Source: Chrysopilus asiliformis
Lineage: Eukaryota > Arthropoda > Insecta > Diptera > Rhagionidae
DNA length: 64,000 bases
Reading direction: 5' to 3'
NCBI GenBank assembly: GCA_964034945.1
Contig: OZ035961.1
Span: 28,745,684-28,809,683, forward strand
Position 1 is the first letter of the stretch; the number at the start of each line of letters is the position of its first letter. The translations under genes and the position numbers were made by a program. Below the pieces are notes generated by a model. The model was given only the letters and a program-made list of their open reading frames with translations. It did no database searches and was not told the origin of the DNA. This document shows positions 12,691 through 22,238 of the stretch, piece by piece.

Positions 12691-12837
12691 CTTTATAAAT
12701 GTTTATTGGTTAGACCCATCCGAAGTAGCCGAGTATTAAAATGCAATTTAAACATAAGAAAAGCCACAATTGCACAGGTGAATCGCCAAATACTCTATAT
12801 GATGACAGATATAATGTTTATTTAAAAAAAAAATCTA

Positions 12838-13275
12838 TTTGTATAGGAGAGGGGAAAGAAATGGTCCGATAGGATTTTGATATATGGAACGGTTATGTAA
12901 AATCATATTTTAAAGAGACTTTGCCTCTATAAATTTTTCAATATGACACCGTTTTTGAGAAATTAAAAAAAAGTTTGCAATTTGTATGGGGGAGGGGAGA
13001 AGGACTGGTCCAACTGGATTTTGATGTATAAATAAGTTATGTAAAATTATATTCTAAACACATTGCGTCTTTATAAATTTTCGATACGATGCACAATTTT
13101 CAAGAAAACAGGAAAAAAGTGTTCCATTTGTATGGGAGAGGAGGGAAGCAGTGGTCCGATTGGGTTTTGATGTATGGATAAGTCATGTAAAATTTTATTT
13201 CAAACATATTTTACCTTAATAAATTTTTCAATATGACATACCATTTTCGAGAAAATTGTGAAAAACTGTTTCGTT
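12838..13275. repeat. About 145-bp tandem module, four starts
   Basis: The head TTTGTATGGGGGAGGGG-like sequence begins at 12838, 12981, 13127 and 13274, giving periods of 143, 146 and 147 bp. Each unit continues with a GGTCCGATTGGATTTTGATG-like segment and a TATAAATTTTTCAATATGAC-like segment. The homologous repeat at 54640 has fewer units, so the module has been amplified here. Confidence 0.85.
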
Positions 13276-13410
13276 TGTATGGGGGAGGGGGGAAGGAATG
13301 GTACGATTTTGCCTGTTCAAGAACTTAGACTAGCCATTTACGAAAAACGAAACTGCACAAAATTTCAAGTATCTAGCTCAATCCTTTCGAAAGTTATTGT
13401 GTTCACGATA

Positions 13411-13719
13411 GACAGACGGACAGACAGACGTACAGACAGACGGACAGACAGACGGACAGACAGACGGACAGACAGACGGACAGACAGACGGACAGACAGA
13501 CGGACAGACAGACGGACAGACAGACGGACAGACAGACGGACAGACAGACGGACAGACAGACGGACAGACAGACGGACAGACAGACGAACAGACAGACGAA
13601 CAGACAGACGGACAGACAGACGAACAGACAGACGGACAGACAGACGGACAGACAGACGGACAGACAGACGGACAGACAGACGGACAGACAGACGGACAGA
13701 CAGACGGACAGACAGACGG
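13411..13719. repeat. GACAGACG octamer satellite, about 39 units
   Basis: A nearly uninterrupted 8-bp period (GACGGACA / GACAGACG) of about 310 bp with a few A-for-G variants. It occupies the place of the much shorter GTCY core in sister repeats (about 60-120 bp), so it is an expanded protosatellite. It gives open frames in several phases on both strands, all artefactual. Confidence 0.95.
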
Positions 13720-13825
13720 AGGGACATCCGGAAATCAAAATCTTTTGTTATCCCTAACTCCGTGGTGTAGTTCATTTCTGTGTCCGATGATTGGTTCAAT
13801 GCGTTACAAACGGTATACTTTCATA

Positions 13826-15769
13826 TCTATTTTGGAATCCAAAGTAGCCTTAAGTTTGTTCAATTTCCCTCGATTGAACGCAATTTGTATTTTTGAATCC
13901 GCTGCATTTAATTTCTGTTCGATTGCGTATGATGTATGATACTTCTGTATGATGCGTACTCCAATTGAATGGCGAATCGAATCGACTGAGTTTGGTTTTA
14001 CGTTTTAACGCCGGATTTCAGAATAGCCATAATAGAGTATAAAAATCTACTTCTACAACCGAACAAGAAGAAGCTGCGTTAAAAAAACTCAGGGATATTG
14101 AAAAATTCCGTATTCTTCTAGAAATTATTTAATTTAAGAGGTATGTTCCAAGCAAAAAGTAAAAAAAATGGTAAATAAATTATCGCAGGCGTAAGAAATA
14201 CTCTTACAGCAGTTCCGGGAAGCCACGGGACAACATACCTGAACCCGGGACAGTCCTGGCTAATCTGAGACGTATAAATATTCACATAACTAAAATCTGT
14301 TCAAATATATTTTTGCTATTTTTGTATGCTTAATATTTTACTACGATCGGTTGTAGATTTACTATCATATTTAAAAATCTTAACGATTTTTAATGTAAAT
14401 TAGTAAAAATGTGAATGCCAGAAAAAGTTGATGTGGGTGTGGTTAATCTTTCCGGTCGACGGAATTAGCCACAAATCAAAATCCAAAACAACAAAAGGTA
14501 TAAGATTTTCAATGCCATTTTTATTTATTTTAAAATCAATAATAAGTCATATATTTTTTTTTATTATTAAGATGTATAATTTCGTGTGTTTAATTTTTTC
14601 GCATAAATCAATACGATCGATGGAAATCCGATAGAAATCTATTTATTTCATCTATTGTTGCCAACTTAACTTCATTCATTTCTTGAAATACATTTCCGAA
14701 TCTTGTTAAAGAAAATGAAACCGGAATAAGCCTTGAATAAGAAACGCAACACTAGCCTTGAGATGAATTTGAATTTTATATTAAACTCTATTATACATAT
14801 GACAAAACTTGTTTCTTTTTTTCCGAATTTACATGCTTTAACACATCATGCTTAAATCAATTATTTTGTTCAATAAATATCACTAAAAGAATCATGAGAA
14901 AAGTCTCCAAAAATATTTATCATAATCATTTTCTATCAAATAAGACCGATGCTTCTCGATAATGTTTCGCTCTTCCATACAACTTATGCCATTATGTGAA
15001 CGTGTTTAGAATATGCTCTTGGCTTTCGTAGTTTATTAAATTCTTTGGAAATTTCTGCAGACCAGCTTGAAATTTTATCTATTGGAAATTATCAAGAACG
15101 TTAAATGCATGCGTGAGATCTTGGCGATGACCTTTTCCTTCAACTTGTGGGTCAAATTTTAGCTTGAGGTTATTTCTATTTGCAATTCCATGTACCTGGT
15201 CGGATACCTATGTACATTTCTGCCAAAAAAGCTAAAAGTCACAGAAAATTATTTCTTTTTCATAGTCTTTGCAATCGCATTAATTGCGCATTATTTTGTC
15301 TGTGCATAGAATAACATGTAAATTTGGTCTCAATTAACATTGATAAATGAAATGATGAAATCAACAAACATTTTATTTATAGTTTTTTATTGGTTCTGAT
15401 TTGGGTGTACGAATCATGGAAAATTTATATCTGCGAAGAAAGAGAGTTTTCGCAAAATGGTCTCATCGTGAGTTCGGGAATTTAGCCACAGGTCTCACCT
15501 ATGGTCATTAAACAATAGTACCAGTAAGACCGATTTTTTGGGAAAAAAGTAGATTCACATTATCTTTATAATACCTTTCCTGATGTTTGAAATTCTCGAT
15601 CCAATCTGCTAATTTCCTGGAGAAAAAAGGATTTCTTTCACCACAGGACTATTGGTTTCGAATTTCGAAATTTAGACCTCAGATTCGTGAGAAAAAAATA
15701 GGAAAATTCCCGTTACCGTAGCGCAATCGTATTTTTGGCCCCGAAAACTGTAAGTAATTTAATCGAAAT
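13826..15769. other. AT-rich non-coding DNA
   Basis: No gene recognised. A GC-richer patch (14205-14275) with GGGAAGCCACGGGACAAC resembles the transposon-end motif near 10127 in inverse orientation. From about 15510 to 15740 fragments similar to the GATTCGTGA modules of family C appear. Confidence 0.45.
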
Positions 15770-15996
15770 CTATTTCATCGAAGCCATTTTCGAGATAAAA
15801 ATTTATTATTTAAGATGTCCGTGCATCTATCTGTTGAGCTAGCGCACAATAACGCATTGAGCTAGCGACTTGAAATTTTCTGTAAATAAGTTTTACAAGA
15901 ATTGTGGTTTGAGAGAGAGAGAAAGAGAGAGAGAGAGAGAAAGAGAGAGAAAGAGAGAGAAAGAGAGAGGGAGAGAGAGAAAGAGAGAGAGAGAAA

Positions 15997-16029
<33 letters not shown>

Positions 16030-16092
16030 TGAAAGAGAGAGAGACAGAAAGAGAGAGAGAGAGATAGACAGAGAGAGAGAGAGAGAGAGATC
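15770..16092 (+). repeat. Family B fragment running into a GAGA/GAAA microsatellite
   Basis: Positions 15810-15907 match family B (GATGTCCGTGCATCTATCTG, then GAGCTAGCGACTTGAAAT and AAATAAGTTTTACAAGAATT). From 15908 to about 16092 the DNA is pure purine (GA)n with GAAA interruptions. The arginine/glutamate-rich frames here are microsatellite translation. The simple repeat replaces the rest of the family B unit. Confidence 0.85.
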
Positions 16093-16291
16093 GTAGATTT
16101 CGATTAGAGACGAGTGTAGAAAATGAACGAATAATAAGGAAAGTTTACCCGAAAAATCGGACCTTGAATAATTTAAAATTTAAAATTTGGAATTTTACAA
16201 AGTTCGGAATTTGATTTGTATAAGATTTAAAATGCTCTTAAAGATTACAAGACAATTAGGGGAAATTTTATATACCAAATTGAATATTTAA

Positions 16292-16529
16292 CACTCTAAC
16301 TGCCACATCAGTCAAAAAGACCTGACACCTAATTATACACAATGGCCACAATGAAAATTATTAAAGTGTTTGCTGCAGCCACAACGAGTTTTTGTAGTTG
16401 CACACATTTTATGGTAATCAAATAACATTTAGGAATAATTTTGTTTCATTTTTTCTTTTCTTTTAGTGCCTTTTTGACTGTCAACTAAATATTCGAAAAA
16501 GGCTTAAAACTGTCGTGGCAGTTAGAGTG
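16292..16529. mobile_element. 238-bp piggyBac-like MITE, TTAA target
   Basis: TTAA flanks both ends (16288-16291 and 16530-16533). The TIRs are a perfect 15-bp pair, CACTCTAACTGCCAC. At nucleotides 20-30 from the left end is GTC-AAAAA-GAC, a short palindrome found at the same place in two other TTAA MITEs of this window. There is no coding sequence. TTAA duplication is characteristic of the piggyBac superfamily; the assignment to it is by this feature only. Confidence 0.85.
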
Positions 16530-16533
16530 TTAA

Positions 16534-19500
16534 AAAATCTCCTAGTACGAGTATAAATTTCCATGACAGATTATCATATTTTAACAAACATATCTACAAT
16601 TTTTGTAAAATTTTTAAAACTTTTTAAAACTTTTTGAGAATTCTTCATATTTTTAGGGAAAATCAAATTCGATTCGAGTCATGCAACTAAAAAATCGTAT
16701 GACAAAAAGTTTGATATTTGATATAAACATAACTTCTTCAAACAGATTGGAATTTGATATGTTTGAAGAAGTTATATTAAACAGAATTTTTAATTTTTAT
16801 TTTACATGTAAGAAAGGTATTAAAATCACTTCCAAAATTGAAATCATAACGGAACCTCGCACGTCCCCGGAAATTTGTAAAATCGACTTCTGCCAGTAAA
16901 CCTTAACATATTTAAACGCGGTTTTTTGCATTCGAAAGCTGTTATCGTTCCATAGAACACTACGAAACTCGTAAAATCGAACTGTTTTCGAGAAAATCAA
17001 AAAAAACCTTATCCGTTTGGGGGAAGGGGTGATTCAATTATTCCTATTTTTAGAAGAGGTTAATCTGTTGATAAAAACCTGTCCATGCCAAATTTCAACT
17101 TTCTACATCAATTAGTTCTCGAGTTTTTCAATCTTGTTTTTACAAAAAAAAATCTACATTGTATCCAATTTAATTCATCGTATGAATATTGATTATTATA
17201 TGTAGAAGGTAAATTAAACAAAATTACCCCTCAGTGCAGGAAGAATAAAAAAACCCAGTTCTAGCATTTTGGGGAAGTACGATCTGGTAATACCAGCTAG
17301 TCTCGGGGGGAGAGAGTGTTCGATTCGAGGGAGTCGAGGCAGTCCTTTCTAGATGGGCGTTGAGACTAGTTCGGCTTTAGTATACGGATAGTCGTGATCC
17401 TAGCTTTTCCTTTCGAACCATTTTAGTCCCTTTATATAAGAAAGATATTATCACACCGTTAGGTGGAATTAGTTTTGTTTTTCTATTAATATTTGACTAT
17501 TATTTAATGCTTATCGTCATGGATTTTTATTCAAAATTTATTGGGCTTCTAGATCAAAGAATTTAAAAAAAATTCACTAAAGCTAAGATTCTTGCATTAC
17601 GTTGCGATTTCTTGTTGTCAATTGTAGATTTTCTTGTACATTCTTTGCTTAAACATATATCTACTATTATTATACAATTTACATTCATCACAATAAATAC
17701 TTTTAAACGGTATGAAAGGTATTTAGGTATTTTACTGTTTTACGGTTTATTTCGACCATAGCTTTAACTTGAGCAAATTAATGTTTGATGGCATGGCGAC
17801 ACGACCAAAAAAAAAACAGTTACGTCTATTGCCAAAGTAATTCAGAGAAGAGTTAAGTTAAGCTAATTAGGTATATATAGTGGTACCTAGCTTACTTAGA
17901 CCTTATGTAATACAACTAAGTACGTGGAAAGATAAAAATAAAAGTAATGCATATTAAAAGTGATGGCACGAAGTCAAATAGAAGATGTTCAACTCCTTAG
18001 AGAGTGCACCTTTCTAATTCGTAAATAGTCGTGAATTCATTTAATGTCAACTATTTTTCAGGTGAGTATTTTATTGTTAACAACCTGAACTGAACCGGTA
18101 ACGACACTGCGGCGGCGGCGGTATGTGGTATATAGCAAAGTAGGGAATTTTATGCTTGTTGATGATGATGACGTGGTGGGATTGTAACCCGCACGATGCT
18201 GTCATTTTTTTTTCTTCATTCCATCGTTTTGATGTTGATTCGAATTGGTTCGGTCACTAAACCTGATAGCATTGACATTCCGAACATTCACATGCAATTG
18301 AAAAGTTTTTCAAGTCAATTACTTCGCCAAATTGTAATTCATAACTGGATTTCCTTTTTCCATCATTTTTGTACTACTGTTTGGTCTTTTTCTGTTTGTT
18401 TTTCGATGCAATGCAATCATCCTGACTCTGACTTTGATGGTCGTTGAATGCACCTCATCGCTGGTGATTTTATTTTGAGTCTCTGACTCGATGCTTTTCT
18501 AATATGTTTGGCTATATGCGATATCCAGACTCGATATCTGGTCTAGTTGTTCATTTCGTAATCATAAAAAGATATCAAACCGGCGGCGCGGCGTTCATTT
18601 GATTATTCATACATAAAGTGCCACATTCACATTCGCCAAGCACTAGCAGATAAGTATCTACTATCTATTCAGACAACAAAGCTTCTATATATACATATAT
18701 ATATAAATATCCATCGTATGTGGTTCAGATGACTCTTATGGCTCACGATACTCGTATTTGGCAAATGGTAACATCCAAATAATTGAAAGGTGGAATAGGT
18801 GTCGTCATAGATGACGATATATTGGCAATTGGATTTTATGGTACGACTTTGGTACAGATTCCCAGTGTGGTTTCGAAAAATCGAATCTTCATTGAAAAGA
18901 TTCTTACTTATATGGAATAATCATAATCATTTTGAATAGATATTTTGGTTTGCATCATTGCACTTTCCATCCCAAATGATTCTTTCACGGTGAGATATTC
19001 CAACAGCTCACTTGATCGCATCATTCTGTTGAAATATGATTATTGAATTATCTGGAAATTCCCTCATTGAAACCTTTTTCTAATATAGAAGCGAATCGAT
19101 TTTATGCGTATCCCCTAAAAGCATAATTTGTTAGATTTATGTTTGAAAATTTTAGAAAGTTTATCAATAAAAAGCGAAAAAAATGAAATATAAAAAAAAA
19201 CCAGGATTAAAACAATGATTTTTCTTTTTAATTTTTATTTTCTTTTTCATATCAAACTGCTCTAGTTATGGATATCAGATAAAATAATTATAGTTTTAAA
19301 ATGCCATAAATATATGTGATATGTAAATATCAAACCAAACCAACAGCTTATCAGTTCTTTCGATAGCTAAAACTTCAGAAGTTCCGATTTTTTTTTAGTT
19401 CTATGTCAAGCACGCAGCTAGAGAAATGGTGGTCATGAGGTGAAATTTTTTTTAACACATTGACCGTCTCCATGGAAGTGCAAAAAACGGGTTCCAGAGA

Positions 19501-19741
19501 CGAGTTACTTTATTTTATCACTTCTCAAGTAATCCTTTGTGGTTCACACGAAGTTCATAGACACACAAAGTTCATAGTCCAAACATTAAAAAAGGGTTTC
19601 CTGGGCTGCATGCTACAAGAATGTTTAAAAATCAGTTACGTACAAAATGGAATCCGTTTTTATTAGAAAAATTGATCTATTTTTTGACTGTAAAAAAGTA
19701 TATAAATTAAAAATGGTCTTCTGCCAGGACTAAATAAACTA
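16534..19741. other. Mostly unassigned DNA, possible single-copy regulatory spacer
   Basis: At 16980-17170 there is a worn GTCY-repeat-like segment (CCATGCCAAATTTCAACTTT). A GC-richer patch lies at 17270-17410 (CAGCTAGTCTCGGGGGGAG) and another at 18095-18130 (GCGGCGGCGGTATG); I recognise neither. From about 17900 to 19000 the composition is more balanced and free of the window's repeat families, so it may be host spacer or regulatory DNA. No convincing gene. Confidence 0.4.
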
Positions 19742-20960
19742 AAGGTCCCGGTCCACATGAGAGTAAATACGCGAGTAACTCTCAAAACTGTCCTCCAACT
19801 GCTGGACCGAATCCAAAAACGTGCGATCCGACTAATTGGAGACAAGTCTTTGACAGATTCATTACCGTCTCTCGAGCATCGTCGCTCTGTTGGAGTACTC
19901 AGCATATTCTACAAATATTTCAATGGGAAATGTTCCACCGAAATTTCCCAACTTATTCCTCCACGATACATCTTCCCTAGACCCTCTCGTTCAGCTGCAC
20001 GCGCGCACGACTTCTTCCTTGAGCCTCCCCGTTTTCGTACAGTAAAGTTTAGGAGTTCCTACATTCCGCGAACAGCAAGACTTTGGAACGATCTACCATC
20101 CGGAGTGTTTCCCCTGGACTATAACCCGCAGAAGTTCAAGGAGAACATAAACCGGCATCTCCTTTTGTCTTTCCGACCATCCTGAGCTGTGCTTCGGCAT
20201 TAAAGGGTCTTCCCCTAAGCTCTGGCTGAAACTATAAAAAAAAAAACGACACCTATTCCACCTTTCAATTATTTGGAGAGTTACTCGCAGGAAATTATCC
20301 ATTTGAGAGTTAATTCCGGTGATTTTTCTATCGTAAGCTCTCGGCGAGTTTCTAGCGGAAAGCACTTTCGCCAGAACTCTCCAGACCCTGCCCATTTGAG
20401 AGTTATGCACGACTGAAAGTGGAAAGTAATCGAAATGTCATCGCACTACAGGAAGGTTGCAGCAGCTGTGATTAATTAATAATAAGAGACAAATAAAATC
20501 AGCAAAAAAAATTGCTGGGTTAAGTCCTGGATTCAAAGGAGAAATCTTTTGGGTGCCGGGAAAATTATTAGATAAGAGAAGATAAGAGAATCGCAAATTG
20601 AAGACGTGCAACAATTTAGAAATGTTTGTAGGGTAACAAGTTCGGAAAAAGAGTTTTTAATTAAAATTGTCGGACCGGTGGCCGTCAAAAAAACTACAAA
20701 AATGAGAGAAGCAATATCTTGATTTTTTTGACATCTTGCTTTGGCGAGTTCTCGAGAGCTATTAGCGAAATTCAAACGCCGTTCGTATTTGGGGAGCTAC
20801 TCTCCGAGAGTTCAGTGGGTGCGTGTCGACTAGAGAGTAGAATCACTTTTGACAGCTCGCAGAAACTAGCTCGTGAGTTTTTGCGAGTTTCTGCGAGCGA
20901 CTCTCAGAGTCGTGTCCATTTTCGAGTAGCTGCATTTGCTCTCATGTGGACCGGCACCTT
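19742..20960. mobile_element. TIR element (AAGGT-CCGGTCCACATGAG ends) carrying a LINE insertion
   Basis: The left end reads AAGGTCCCGGTCCACATGAG and the inverted right end AAGGTGCCGGTCCACATGAG, one mismatch in 20. Sub-terminal DNA is full of GAGAGT/ACTCTC motifs in both orientations, including inverted GCGAGTAACTCTC at 19771-19783 and 20274-20286. I cannot identify a clear target duplication, so the superfamily is open. No transposase is present; the only coding remnant belongs to the nested LINE. Confidence 0.7.
19788..20246 (+). pseudogene. 5'-truncated non-LTR retrotransposon (LINE) reverse transcriptase tail
   Basis: About 132 codons of the extreme C-terminus of a non-LTR retrotransposon ORF2. 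Recognisable blocks are LLDRIQKRAIRLIGD, then SLEHRRSVGVLSIFYKYF, then RTARLWNDLPSGVFP and KFKENINRHL, in the order typical of the region after the RT domain in jockey/RTE-like insect elements. The stop is at 20183-20185; a short 3' UTR and an A-run at 20236-20246 follow, as expected for target-primed insertion. Endonuclease and RT catalytic domains are missing, so it is dead on arrival. An in-frame ATG at 19757 belongs to the surrounding TIR element, not to the LINE. No target duplication is visible; the 3' junction is unusual (see findings). Confidence 0.85.
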
Positions 20961-21673
20961 AACGCGTCATAACTATGAAAAATTTCAAAGAAATCGTTTT
21001 AGAGATTTTCGAGTAATCAGTGTCACCGAGTTTGGAACCAAAGGTTTGAGAAATTCGCGATTAAAGTTTCAAAAAACTTCGATCTGTCCAAAATTCCTAT
21101 TGTGCCCAAAAAGCAACGAATTGATTATTTTACATAGTTCCTTAGAATTTTAGCCAAAAAAGTAATTGTTATTGCTTACTAGTGAAAAAGAACCTCTCTC
21201 CTCTCTCTAAGACCATCACGTGATTTCAAAAAAAATAATCAAAAGTCGGATATTTCAACTAATTTTAAAATAAGAACAATATGGTTTTTTAGTGTTTATT
21301 ATGATAATAGGTATCGTTAAAGAACTGAGATAAATCGATATTCGGATGACGAAGGTGAATCATTCAGGTGTAGATTACACAAACAAAATAGATTACGGTG
21401 AGTTATAAATTATTAATCTGCAACATTACATCAAAATCAAATCGTCCGTTAAGCACCACCTTTTCAATCGGCAATTATACTTCGGTTTCCTCCTTGAGGC
21501 GATCCTTTTTCGTTATATAATCCATCAATTATAGAAACGAAAGGTGAAAGAAATCAGAGAAATTGGTAATTATTTCACACCTAAAAAGAAACGCTGATGA
21601 AGAGACCGTCTTCTCTATAAAGAAAAGGAGCAATTTATCGTCTATCTTGGATCCGGTTTTTTACCCTGCTTTT
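20961..21673. other. AT-rich non-coding DNA
   Basis: No gene, TIR pair or repeat family recognised. Confidence 0.5.
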
Positions 21674-22238
21674 TATACCCGTATGGTGAAACCAAAGGGT
21701 ATATTAACTTTGCCTTACCGTTTGTAACGCCAAGATCCCGTCATCACACAAAAAAATGAATTACACCAGTGTGTTTAGAATGATGAAAAAAGTTGAATTT
21801 AGCATGTCCGTCCGTCTGTCCGTCCGTCTGTCCGTCCGTCCGTCCGTCCGTCCGTCTGTCTGTGGCGCGGATTGCGGGCGCACGGATTGAGCTACAGACT
21901 TGAAATTTCGCACAGGTCCGTTTTTCGTAAAATGCGAGGCTAAGTTCGTTAATGGGGAAAAATGGACCATTAGGGGGGGTACCCCCCATACGAACGAAAA
22001 CGATTTTTGCGAATATCTCAAAAACGGTGCATCTTATCAAAAAAGTCCAAGAACAAAAGTTATTCAGGATATTATTCTACAAAAAACTCCCATACATCAA
22101 TATCCGATTGGAACAAGTTTTAAAAAAATCGTATTGGAAAATTTGAATTCAAAAGAAATTTTGATACGCCGTTCAATTAAATCACCATACGGGTTTTCAA
22201 TAATTGCCAGATTGGCAATTATAGCTTTTGTTATGTTT
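21674..22238 (+). mobile_element. HINE/DINE-1-like element, family A copy 1
   Basis: Parts in order: hairpin TATACCC...GGGTATA (21674-21703), GTCY protosatellite (about 21808-21862), conserved GCGCGGATTGCGGGCGCACG, and stem-loop AATTGCCAGATTGGCAATT (22202-22220), ending ATAGCTTTTGTTATGTTT. A 13-bp sub-terminal inverted pair, ACCCGTATGGTGA, lies at 21677-21689 and inverted at 22182-22194. This plan matches the Helentron-derived DINE-1/HINE elements of Drosophila and other insects. Non-coding: the roughly 98-codon minus-strand frame is shared by all copies because they are homologous DNA. Confidence 0.85.

Larger units (their letters stand above)
12757..13825 (-). mobile_element. HINE-like repeat with tandem 145-bp module and long GACAGACG core
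   Basis: In minus orientation it runs from the GTTACAAACGGTATA end through an expanded GTCY core, the segment TTGAGCTAGATACTTGAAAT, a four-fold module, and toward a CAATTGTGGC motif at the position of the 3' stem-loop in sister copies. The same order of parts is seen at 54640-55145 and in the family A copies. An apparent 170-codon plus-strand frame (13258-13770) is translated repeat, its C-terminal two thirds being DRRT units; it is not a protein gene. Confidence 0.75.

Noticed and set aside
13258..13799. Long frames on both strands encoding DRRT, LSVR or CLSV repeats
   Set aside because: Pure translation of an 8-bp satellite, open in several phases at once; not a protein.
15870..16096. Arginine/glutamate-rich frames
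   Set aside because: Translation of a GAGA/GAAA microsatellite in overlapping phases.
19757..19787. ATG upstream of the LINE frame as a start codon
   Set aside because: It belongs to the TIR element into which the LINE fragment inserted; the fusion is accidental.
21744..22040. Frame with NGPFFPINELSLAFYEK, found in four places, which could look like a conserved gene
   Set aside because: The copies are homologous non-coding repeats; two phases of the same stretch are open in each copy, and the frame runs into the GTCY microsatellite.
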